Assembly: GCA_023144145.1 (NCBI GenBank)
Contig: JAGLGG010000031.1
Span: forward strand, 1 to 8,676
Origin: Anaerolineales bacterium
GTDB taxonomy: Bacteria > Chloroflexota > Anaerolineae > Anaerolineales > E44-bin32
DNA: 8,676 nucleotides
Direction: 5' to 3'
A program made the translations under genes and the position numbers. Positions 1 through 5,137 of the stretch are shown piece by piece (the first letter of the stretch is position 1; each line of letters starts with the position of its first letter). Below the pieces are notes generated by a model. That model made no database searches. It had not been told where the DNA came from and was given only the letters and a program-made list of their open reading frames with translations.

Positions 1-282
1 TGGATCCAGGATATCCTGGCCATCCAGCCAGACATGTCCGCGGAGTTGAACCACATCAGCCAGATCGTTCAAACGATTCAGCGTCCGCAAAAAAGTCGAT
101 TTGCCACCACCAGATGGTCCGAACAAGACGGTTATCGCATTCCGGCGGATTCTTAAATTGATATTCTTTAAAGATTCAGTTCCATCGGAATAAGCAACAC
201 TAAGATCTTCTACGATGATTTTATAATCGTCGTTGGGTTGAACCTGATCAGGGGAATTCTGATCCACGGAAGTGTTGTGCAT
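1..282 (-). CDS. pstB: Phosphate ABC transporter ATP-binding protein PstB (first copy), N-terminal part, cut by window edge
   Basis: This is the ATPase subunit of the high-affinity phosphate importer PstSCAB; it hydrolyses ATP on the cytoplasmic face of the PstC/PstA channel. Only the first 94 codons are present and the frame stays open to the left edge. The protein begins MHNTSVDQNSPDQ and has a roughly 20-residue N-terminal extension before the ABC core. The core starts at about residue 22 (IIVEDLSVAY). The Walker A motif is at residues 55-63 and reads GPSGGGKST instead of the usual GPSGCGKST, followed by the PstB-typical TFLRTLNRLND. The signature motif, Walker B and H-loop lie outside the window. 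The gene follows pstA by 34 bp and is the last visible gene of the minus-strand pst operon. No strong Shine-Dalgarno sequence precedes the ATG at 282, so a GTG five codons downstream cannot be excluded as the start. Family assignment is firm because of context and the FLRTLNR motif. Confidence 0.93.
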   Translation of the reverse strand, partial: MHNTSVDQNSPDQVQPNDDYKIIVEDLSVAYSDGTESLKNINLRIRRNAITVLFGPSGGGKSTFLRTLNRLNDLADVVQLRGHVWLDGQDILDP

Positions 283-316
283 GTTACTCAATTCACGTTT
301 ACTTTTAGGTACATAA

Positions 317-1213
317 CTACCATTGCCTCCGTGCTCTTGCGCGTGAGCGGATGATCGTAGCGACGATATTCATTCCGAGCACGAAAGTGAGCAGTACCAG
401 AGCAGTGCCATACTGAATTTTTATTGGCATTCCAGGAACTTGGGTAGATATGACGAAAAGGTGGTACGGCAGGGCCATGGTTGCATCGAACATTGAACTG
501 GGCAACTGTGGCAGAAAGAAAGCTGCAACCGTGAACAGGATCGGTGCCGTTTCGCCTGCTGCTCGTTCGAGCCCTAGAATGACACCCGTCAAGATTCCTG
601 GAGTAGCCTGGGGAAGAACAATGCGGCGGATAGTCTGCCATTTCGTTCCACCAAGTGACACACTAACTACTCTGAAGCTATTTGGCACAGAGCGCAACGC
701 CTCTTCTGTGGTACTTATGATAACGGGGAGGGTCATGATCGATAGCGTGAGTGATCCTGCAATGATACTCGTGCCGAACCTCATGAACAAAACGAATAAT
801 CCTAATCCAAAGAGCCCAAAAACCACGGAGGGAATACCGGCCAGGTTGATGATTGCGATACGTATAATTCGCGTCCATCGATTATCGCTTGCATACTCTG
901 CTAAATAGATTGCTGCACCAATTCCTAATGGAACTGCGATAATACCCGTACCAATTGTCAGCCAAAAGGTCCCAATGATGGCCGGCAAGATACCTCCAGC
1001 ACGCATCCCATCTCTGGGCATTTCGCTGAGGAACTCCCAAGATATCGCTGGACCGCCTTTTAGAATCACGAGCGCAACGACAAGGATGATGGGGAGCACG
1101 GTTAAAAATGTGGCAACTGATAACCCCGCGAAACCAATCTTTTGAACCATATTTCGGTCCGCAAGCTTGAAAAGCTGAGCTGGTTTATGCGCCGTTGTTG
1201 AACTCTCTCCCAT
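317..1213 (-). CDS. pstA: Phosphate ABC transporter permease PstA
   Basis: This is one of the two inner-membrane permeases that form the phosphate channel with PstC. The 298-residue length is usual for PstA. Hydrophobic segments lie at about residues 25-52, 73-107, 117-145, 149-168, 205-236 and 266-290, fitting six transmembrane helices. The cytoplasmic EAA-type loop that contacts PstB is clear at about residues 170-222: it starts EEALRSVPNSF, continues LGGTKWQTIRRIVLPQA and ends LERAAGETAP, all typical of Pst permeases. The start at 1213 is supported by a TTGGAG Shine-Dalgarno sequence about 6 nt upstream. It sits between pstC (117-bp gap, holding an inverted repeat) and pstB (34-bp gap) on the same strand. 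PstA rather than PstC is chosen from the gene order S-C-A-B, the LERAAGETAP ending of the EAA loop and similarity to the PstA subgroup. Nothing looks broken. Confidence 0.96.
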   Translation of the reverse strand: MGESSTTAHKPAQLFKLADRNMVQKIGFAGLSVATFLTVLPIILVVALVILKGGPAISWEFLSEMPRDGMRAGGILPAIIGTFWLTIGTGIIAVPLGIGAAIYLAEYASDNRWTRIIRIAIINLAGIPSVVFGLFGLGLFVLFMRFGTSIIAGSLTLSIMTLPVIISTTEEALRSVPNSFRVVSVSLGGTKWQTIRRIVLPQATPGILTGVILGLERAAGETAPILFTVAAFFLPQLPSSMFDATMALPYHLFVISTQVPGMPIKIQYGTALVLLTFVLGMNIVATIIRSRARARRQW

Positions 1214-1259
1214 TTAGGGCTCCAAGATATTCACACATATTGGAAGTCAGGTAATCCGG

Positions 1260-1302
1260 TCTCAGGAAATTCTCTGAAAAAAACAACCGTAAGATCCTGA
1301 GA
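1260..1302. repeat. 8-bp inverted repeat in the pstC-pstA gap
   Basis: TCTCAGGA (1260-1267) and TCCTGAGA (1295-1302) are perfect inverted copies separated by 27 nt. In the pst mRNA (minus strand) they could form a long-loop hairpin whose loop carries a run of seven U. The 117-bp gap between pstC and pstA is unusually long for this otherwise tight operon. Possible roles are an mRNA-processing or partial-termination element that sets subunit ratios, or a protein-binding site. The pairing is seen directly; the role is a guess. Confidence 0.35.
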
Positions 1303-1330
1303 ATATGGGTTATTGCATACCATCAATGCC

Positions 1331-2224
1331 TCAAGATAGGATCCTCTCCGCTCGTTTCTTTTGGCGAAACACGACACTTGCCGCAGCGAGATTTACGACG
1401 AGAGAGATCAGAAAGAGAGAGATTCCAATTAAGAACAGCGCATGATAATGCACGCTGCCATTAGCAACCTCTCCCATCTCGGCTGCAATTGTTGCTGTCA
1501 TCGTTCTAGTAGGTTTAAAAAGTGCGCTTAAGCCGGTAGGGAGAACTGGGGCGTTACCCGTGACCATCATTACGGTCATGGTTTCCCCGATCGCTCTTCC
1601 AATGCCCAACATGACCGCTGTCAGTACTCCAGACCTGGCCGCCGGTAATGTTACCCTCCATATGGTTTGCCATTTTGTCGCACCCATGGCCAGGGCAGCG
1701 TCACGATATGTTTTGGGTACTGCATCTAGGGCATCTTCAGCAACACTTACAATTGTAGGAATCGAGATTGCGCTAAGTAACAGCGCGCCCGTGAGCGCCG
1801 TCAGTCCTGTGGGCAAATTCAAGAACTCACGCGTAAGTGGTGCGAGAGCCAGGATCCCTATAAACCCAAGCAACACAGAAGGAAGCCCGGCCAATATTTC
1901 AACCATTGGTTTTAGAATTTCCCGTGCCCAACGCGGGGCTACTTCACTGATGAAAATTGCTGTCGCCAAGCCAAGTGGTATCGCAATTGCTCCAGCACCG
2001 ATCGTTACGATTAAGGAGCCTCCAATTAATGGAAGAATGCCGAAGTAATCTTCTATTGGGTACCAGCGCACACTGAAAAGTGTGCTAAATGGGATTTCGA
2101 TTAAGGCGGGTGAGCCCTCACGCAACAGGAATATGAAGATGATACCGACAATGAGAATGGCTGAATATCCGGTAACTTTAATGAGTCGGGTTATTAGAAA
2201 TTCGGACCAAGAAGTTTCTCTCAT
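1331..2224 (-). CDS. pstC: Phosphate ABC transporter permease PstC
   Basis: This is the second channel-forming permease of the phosphate importer. It has 297 residues, near the family norm. Transmembrane segments are visible at about residues 17-34, 62-93, 108-130, 141-162, 198-222 and 262-286. The EAA loop at about residues 163-214 begins EDALDAVPKTYRDAALAMGA, contains TKWQTIWRVTLPAA and ends IGRAIGETMTV, the PstC-type form. The start at 2224 is set by GAGGGTGG, which overlaps the pstS stop codon and lies about 5 nt before the ATG. Only 7 nt separate pstS and pstC, so the two are almost certainly co-transcribed and translationally coupled. The periplasmic stretch after residue 222 (GNAPVLPTGL to about residue 260) is also usual for PstC. 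No defects are seen. Confidence 0.96.
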   Translation of the reverse strand: MRETSWSEFLITRLIKVTGYSAILIVGIIFIFLLREGSPALIEIPFSTLFSVRWYPIEDYFGILPLIGGSLIVTIGAGAIAIPLGLATAIFISEVAPRWAREILKPMVEILAGLPSVLLGFIGILALAPLTREFLNLPTGLTALTGALLLSAISIPTIVSVAEDALDAVPKTYRDAALAMGATKWQTIWRVTLPAARSGVLTAVMLGIGRAIGETMTVMMVTGNAPVLPTGLSALFKPTRTMTATIAAEMGEVANGSVHYHALFLIGISLFLISLVVNLAAASVVFRQKKRAERILS

Positions 2225-2231
2225 TCCACCC

Positions 2232-3125
2232 TCAACGGATTATTGGGACGAAGCCTAGTTCGGTCACGATATCTTGGGCATCGGGCCCAAGGATCCACTC
2301 CAGATATTCAAGCACTTCACCGGTTGGTTCTCCGGCGGTATACATGTATAAGTCTCGAGCAATTGGATAGAGCGACTCATTAACCGCCTGCGCTGAAGGC
2401 AAGATGTATTCGCTAGATCCGGGTTCTGCAACCGCGATCACCTTGAGATCTTCGGTAACATATCCAAGCCCATCATAACCAATCGCATTGGGATTTTGCC
2501 TAATCTCAACACTAATCCCTTCGGAGGAGGGCAGAAGGAGCGTGTCCATCGAGAAGAGCGTTTTATCTTCCTTGTTACCCTTCCGAAGGACATTTTCCAA
2601 AAAATAGACGTGGGTTCCAGAATTTGTCTCGCGTGATAGTCGAACGATTGGACGATCTTCTCCTCCGACCTCTGTCCAATTGTTAATCTTTCCGCTGTAG
2701 ATGTCCGATATCTGATCGATACTAAGTTTGTCGACTGGATTTTCCATATTCACGATGATGGCGATTGCGTCACGCGCGATTACGAACTCGATCGGATCGA
2801 TGCCATTGCCCTGTGCACTTTCGCGCTCTTCAGGCTTTATGCTTCGTGACGCATTTGCGATGTCCACAGTGCCATTGATTAGTGCTGCAATTCCGGTTCC
2901 CGAGCCACCTCCGGTCACGCTTATTCGGACGGCTGGGTTAACATCCTGATACTCCTCTGCCCATGCGAGGGCCAGGTTCACAATCGTATCGGATCCTTTA
3001 TTCTCAATTGAAGCGGAGCTTCCGTTGTTTTGGTCTTCTGAAAGCCGACCACAAGCTGTTGTGAGGATACAAAAAATAATTAAGATTTGAAGCTTTAGGG
3101 GATTGAGCGGTGGGAAGATTCGCAT
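2232..3125 (-). CDS. pstS: Phosphate-binding lipoprotein PstS
   Basis: This extracytoplasmic protein captures inorganic phosphate and delivers it to PstC/PstA. It has 297 residues. The N-terminus is a lipoprotein signal peptide: a short charged region, a hydrophobic core at residues 12-21 and the lipobox-like LTTAC with Cys25 as the expected lipidated residue; Thr at -3 is somewhat atypical. The mature protein shows the PstS fold motifs: GSDT (44-47), GGGSGTGIAALI (72-83), ANASRSIK (90-97), RETNSGTH (165-172) and AIGYDGLGYV (214-223). The GSGTG, ASR and SGT segments are where the family's phosphate ligands lie. It is the first gene of the operon and is followed 7 nt later by pstC. A TATAAT box ends only 8 nt before the ATG at 3125 and there is no Shine-Dalgarno sequence, so its mRNA may be leaderless. 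The lipid anchor suggests a cell without a classical periplasmic release step, which is compatible with Chloroflexota. Confidence 0.95.
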   Translation of the reverse strand: MRIFPPLNPLKLQILIIFCILTTACGRLSEDQNNGSSASIENKGSDTIVNLALAWAEEYQDVNPAVRISVTGGGSGTGIAALINGTVDIANASRSIKPEERESAQGNGIDPIEFVIARDAIAIIVNMENPVDKLSIDQISDIYSGKINNWTEVGGEDRPIVRLSRETNSGTHVYFLENVLRKGNKEDKTLFSMDTLLLPSSEGISVEIRQNPNAIGYDGLGYVTEDLKVIAVAEPGSSEYILPSAQAVNESLYPIARDLYMYTAGEPTGEVLEYLEWILGPDAQDIVTELGFVPIIR

Positions 3126-3133
3126 CGAGTGTG

Positions 3134-3162
3134 ATTATATTTTGACAATCGACTTACTTCAA
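3134..3162 (-). promoter_or_regulatory. Promoter of pstSCAB (minus strand)
   Basis: On the minus strand TTGAAG (3162-3157) and a perfect TATAAT (3139-3134) are separated by 17 bp, a good sigma-70-type promoter. The predicted transcription start, about 7 nt after the -10 box, falls at about 3127, next to the pstS ATG at 3125. There is no room for a 5' leader with a ribosome-binding site. The hexamers are visible directly; promoter activity is inferred. Confidence 0.7.
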
Positions 3163-3186
3163 GATTTGAGGGACTTTTGGTATAAC
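3158..3186 (+). promoter_or_regulatory. Promoter of the second pstB and phoU (plus strand)
   Basis: TTCAAG (3158-3163) and TATAAC (3181-3186) are separated by 17 bp. The -35 box is weak (three of six matches to TTGACA) and the -10 box is good (five of six). Transcription would start at about 3193-3195, immediately before the ATG at 3196, predicting a leaderless mRNA. The -35 box overlaps the -35 box of the opposing pstS promoter within CTTCAAG (3157-3163). A better-looking TTGACA at 3142-3147 has no suitably spaced -10 box. Confidence 0.55.
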
Positions 3187-3195
3187 ATCTAAACA

Positions 3196-3969
3196 ATGGA
3201 TAAACATGATGGACAGGCGATCATCCAGGTTAAGGACTTAGATTTTTTTTATGGCAGATTCAAAGCGCTTAGCGACATATCAATAGATATCGCTACACGT
3301 GAGATTACCGCGCTCATCGGCCCTTCGGGATGTGGAAAATCCACGTTTCTGCGCTGTTTGAATCGCATGAATGACACCATCCCCGGCACTCGACTTGAAG
3401 GAGAAATATTAATCGAGGGGGAAGATATCTACGCAGAGGATGTGGATCTGGCTGAGTTAAGGCAGCGGGTGGGAATGCTCTTCCAGAAACCGAATCCTTT
3501 TCCACAGTCGATCTTCGACAATGTCGCCTTTGGTCCCAGGGTTCTGGGGCAAACGAACAATAAAGTCGAGTTGCGTGATCTGGTGGAACAGTCTTTGGAA
3601 GCTGTCGCTCTTTTTGATGAGGTCAAGGGGTCATTAGATCAAAGTGCCATGGATCTTTCATTGGGGGAACAACAACGTCTTTGCCTTGCTCGAGTTTTAG
3701 CCGTAAAACCAGAAATTATATTGATGGATGAACCCTGTTCAGCATTAGATCCTATCGCAACGCTTAAAATCGAAGAGCTCATGCAAATTTTGAAAGAACA
3801 ATACACCATCGTGATTGTCACTCATAACATGCAGCAAGCGGCGCGAGCTTCCGATCGGACTGGGCTGTTCTGGTTGGGAGAATTGGTCGAATTTGGAGAT
3901 ACAAATCAAATATTCACACGCCCGAAGGAAGAAAGGACCGAGGATTACATCACAGGTCGTTCGGGATGA
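3196..3969 (+). CDS. pstB: Phosphate ABC transporter ATP-binding protein PstB (second copy), variant signature motif
   Basis: This is a complete 257-residue PstB-type ATPase, the expected family length. Motifs in order: aromatic A-loop region DFFYG (16-20), Walker A GPSGCGKST (42-50), the PstB hallmark FLRCLNRMND (51-60), Q-loop FQKPNPFP (96-103), signature motif LSLGE (154-158), QQRLCLAR (159-166), Walker B IILMDEP (174-180), D-loop SALD (182-185), H-loop His210 and the C-terminal WLGELVEFG. The signature differs from the canonical LSGGQ at two positions (Gly to Leu, Gln to Glu); all other catalytic residues are intact. It is divergent from the pstSCA-pstB operon and 106 bp upstream of phoU, with which it probably forms a two-gene unit. 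It lacks a Shine-Dalgarno sequence and may be translated from a leaderless transcript. Two PstB paralogues beside one Pst permease pair are also known in Bacillus subtilis. Whether this copy serves the same pump, alone or as a heterodimer, is inference. Confidence 0.95.
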   Translation: MDKHDGQAIIQVKDLDFFYGRFKALSDISIDIATREITALIGPSGCGKSTFLRCLNRMNDTIPGTRLEGEILIEGEDIYAEDVDLAELRQRVGMLFQKPNPFPQSIFDNVAFGPRVLGQTNNKVELRDLVEQSLEAVALFDEVKGSLDQSAMDLSLGEQQRLCLARVLAVKPEIILMDEPCSALDPIATLKIEELMQILKEQYTIVIVTHNMQQAARASDRTGLFWLGELVEFGDTNQIFTRPKEERTEDYITGRSG

Positions 3970-4063
3970 TGGCGTCAGTTAATCTGAAGATGAGGTTTTT
4001 GGAAAATCAAACCTACACTTCTCACTGTTGAAAGAATTAAGATCGGATTAAAGAGATTGGCCC

Positions 4064-4070
4064 AAGGAGG
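4064..4070 (+). promoter_or_regulatory. Strong Shine-Dalgarno sequence of phoU
   Basis: AAGGAGG lies 5 nt before the ATG at 4076. It is the strongest ribosome-binding site in the window. It fixes the start at 4076 rather than the in-frame ATG four codons later, and it contrasts with the absence of any such site before the upstream pstB. Confidence 0.85.
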
Positions 4071-4075
4071 TAGCG

Positions 4076-4756
4076 ATGACTGGTGGAATGCGACTGACAT
4101 TTGATAGGGAGCTTGCTGAGATTCAAAATGAGCTTCTGAAAATGAGTGGGTTGGTTGACACAGCGATATCTTTATCATTGAAATCTCTCGCGGAAGGTGA
4201 TATCCCACTTGCGCGCCAGATCATCGAGGACGATGAAAAAATTAACGAATTGCGATTCAAAATTGAGGAAGCAGCCTTAGCGCTTATTGCCACCCAACAA
4301 CCGACCGCAACGGACCTGCGTGATGTGATTGCAATTATGAATGTTGTTGTAGACATTGAGCGAATGGGCGATTACGCTACCGGGGTTGCCACAACGGTAA
4401 TAAAAATTGGTGATGAACCTCTGCTAAAGCCATTGATCGATCTCCCTAAAATGGTTGAGATTGCACGCAAGATGCTTGAGGACAGTGTTGAAGCATTAAT
4501 GGATCGCGACGCAGAACGCGCAAAAGAGATCGCCATGCGTGATAATGAAATAGATGTGCTTTATCGAGCGATACTCGATGAGCTTGTAGAAATTATGGCG
4601 AAACGACCGGATAGCGTTCAAAGAGGAAATTTGCTTCTTTGGTGCGCTCACAATGTTGAGCGAATTGGTGACCGTGCTACAAATATTGCTGAACGAGTTG
4701 TCTTTGTCACCACAGGAGTTATGGAAGAGTTAAACATCAAAGAAGAGGAATTGTGA
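4076..4756 (+). CDS. phoU: Phosphate transport system regulatory protein PhoU
   Basis: PhoU is a cytoplasmic, metal-binding helical protein that couples the state of the Pst transporter to the PhoR-type kinase and represses the phosphate-starvation response when phosphate is ample. The 226-residue protein is all-helical and has two repeats of the three-helix PhoU domain, at about residues 10-110 and 125-215. Each repeat carries the conserved acidic metal-site motif: DIERMGDYATGVA (93-105) and NVERIGDRATNIAERV (193-208). ATDLRDVIA (78-86) is also typical of the family. It follows the second pstB by 106 bp in the same direction, and I see no clear promoter or terminator between them, so co-transcription is likely. 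The gap contains only a weak 6-bp hairpin (3993-4014). No histidine kinase or response regulator gene is in the window. Confidence 0.96.
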   Translation: MTGGMRLTFDRELAEIQNELLKMSGLVDTAISLSLKSLAEGDIPLARQIIEDDEKINELRFKIEEAALALIATQQPTATDLRDVIAIMNVVVDIERMGDYATGVATTVIKIGDEPLLKPLIDLPKMVEIARKMLEDSVEALMDRDAERAKEIAMRDNEIDVLYRAILDELVEIMAKRPDSVQRGNLLLWCAHNVERIGDRATNIAERVVFVTTGVMEELNIKEEEL

Positions 4757-4834
4757 GCGGAAGTTAATATTTGCAGGGATATGTCTCAAGAACAGGGGTG
4801 ATGTTTGTCGCCCTATTTGATGGGGCAATTCGTG

Positions 4835-4840
4835 TATAAT
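4835..4840 (+). promoter_or_regulatory. Candidate -10 box for the FMN-riboswitch operon
   Basis: A perfect TATAAT lies 20 bp before the aptamer, so transcription would start at about 4847, a sensible 5' end for the riboswitch. No convincing -35 hexamer is found at 16-18 bp spacing; the bases just upstream are TG without the usual intervening nucleotide of an extended -10. The position relative to the riboswitch is the main support. Confidence 0.55.
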
Positions 4841-4860
4841 GTGAATTAAGGAACAATTCA

Positions 4861-4983
4861 GCCTTCGGGGCAGGGTGAGAGTAACTGGCTCAATTCCCGA
4901 CCGGCGGTAAAGCCCGCAAGCGCCACAGGCGCATGATTCGGTGAAACTCCGAAGCCGACGGTATAGTCCGGATGAGAGAAGGC
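4861..4983 (+). promoter_or_regulatory. FMN riboswitch aptamer (RFN element)
   Basis: The conserved blocks of the FMN aptamer are present in order: TTCGGGGCAGGG (4864-4875), ATTCCCGACCGGCGGT (4893-4908), AGCCCGC (4911-4917), GGTGAAACTCC (4940-4950), GCCGAC (4954-4959) and AGTCCGGATGAGAGAAGG (4965-4982). Helices: P1 GCCTTC (4861-4866) with GAAGGC (4978-4983); P2 GGG (4873-4875) with CCC (4896-4898); the variable arm GCGCC (4920-4924) with GGCGC (4928-4932); P5 TTCGG (4937-4941) with CCGAA (4949-4953); P6 CGG (4959-4961) with CCG (4968-4970). The P6 pair replaces the commoner CAG/CTG, a compensatory change. The loop of P2 is expanded by 13 nt that can form a small extra helix. The aptamer binds flavin mononucleotide and controls the transporter genes downstream. 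Confidence 0.96.
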
Positions 4984-4985
4984 AA

Positions 4986-5010
4986 AATTACTGGCAACGG
5001 CCAGATAATT
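4986..5010 (+). other. Linker hairpin between FMN aptamer and terminator
   Basis: AATTA plus CTGGC (4986-4995) pairs with GCCAG, a bulged A, then TAATT (5000-5010), around the loop AACG. This gives a ten-pair stem located immediately after aptamer helix P1. It is not part of the conserved aptamer. It may shorten the distance between aptamer and terminator, or compete with the P2 loop insertion, which contains the same ACTGGC. Confidence 0.5.
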
Positions 5011-5024
5011 GCTGCTGTGTTTTA

Positions 5025-5054
5025 GCCCCGAAGACGTATGTCTTCGGGGCTTTT
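5025..5054 (+). terminator. Riboswitch-controlled intrinsic terminator
   Basis: GCCCCGAAGAC (5025-5035) and GTCTTCGGGGC (5040-5050) form a perfect 11-bp, GC-rich stem with the four-base loop GTAT, followed by TTTT. It lies in the leader between the FMN aptamer and the permease gene, so it is an attenuator. The first nine bases of its 5' arm (5025-5033) are exactly complementary to 4863-4871 of the aptamer. Without FMN that pairing would act as the antiterminator; with FMN the aptamer holds its 5' strand and the terminator forms. Confidence 0.85.
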
Positions 5055-5090
5055 CACAGGTGGGATTATGGTTGTGCCTATGTGGTTCTT

Positions 5091-5114
5091 GCCCCGAAAG
5101 CATTTTTTCGGGGC
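5091..5114 (+). promoter_or_regulatory. Second GCCCCGAA/TTCGGGGC hairpin ahead of the ribosome-binding site
   Basis: GCCCCGAAA (5091-5099) pairs perfectly with TTTCGGGGC (5106-5114). The arms match those of the terminator at 5025-5050 over eight bases. It is followed by ATTTG rather than a U run, so it is probably not an efficient terminator by itself. It ends 13 nt before the AGGAG of the permease gene. It could pair alternatively with the terminator's 3' arm, and may be a remnant of terminator duplication or a second control layer. Confidence 0.55.
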
Positions 5115-5127
5115 ATTTGTCCTTATT

Positions 5128-5132
5128 AGGAG
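5128..5132 (+). promoter_or_regulatory. Shine-Dalgarno sequence deciding the start of the riboflavin permease
   Basis: AGGAG lies 5 nt before the ATG at 5138. The same frame is open upstream to 5009, but translation from there would run through the terminator and has no ribosome-binding site, so 5138 is chosen. Confidence 0.85.
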
Positions 5133-5137
5133 ATCAA

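Noticed and set aside
450..908. A 152-codon open frame on the plus strand opposite pstA
   Set aside because: It lies wholly antisense to a clear PstA gene, has no recognisable domain and arises from the codon pattern of the real gene.
1560..2048. A 162-codon open frame on the plus strand opposite pstC
   Set aside because: It is antisense to a well-supported permease gene; its low-complexity Ala/Ser/Thr/Pro composition is that of a shadow frame.
3142..3147. Consensus TTGACA as the -35 box for the second pstB
   Set aside because: No acceptable -10 hexamer lies 16-18 bp downstream; the TATAAC at 3181 is 33 bp away.
3993..4014. AGGTTT/AAACCT hairpin between pstB and phoU as a terminator
   Set aside because: The stem is only 6 bp, AT-rich, with a 10-nt loop and no U run after it.
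4810..4826. GCCC/GGGC hairpin after phoU as its terminator
   Set aside because: The stem is about 6 bp including a wobble pair, and it is not followed by a U run; it also overlaps the region expected to hold the riboswitch promoter's -35.
5009..5137. Longer N-terminus for the riboflavin permease starting at 5009
   Set aside because: It would be translated from the terminator and leader hairpins, has a Cys-rich sequence unlike the family and lacks a Shine-Dalgarno sequence; 5138 has AGGAG at good spacing.
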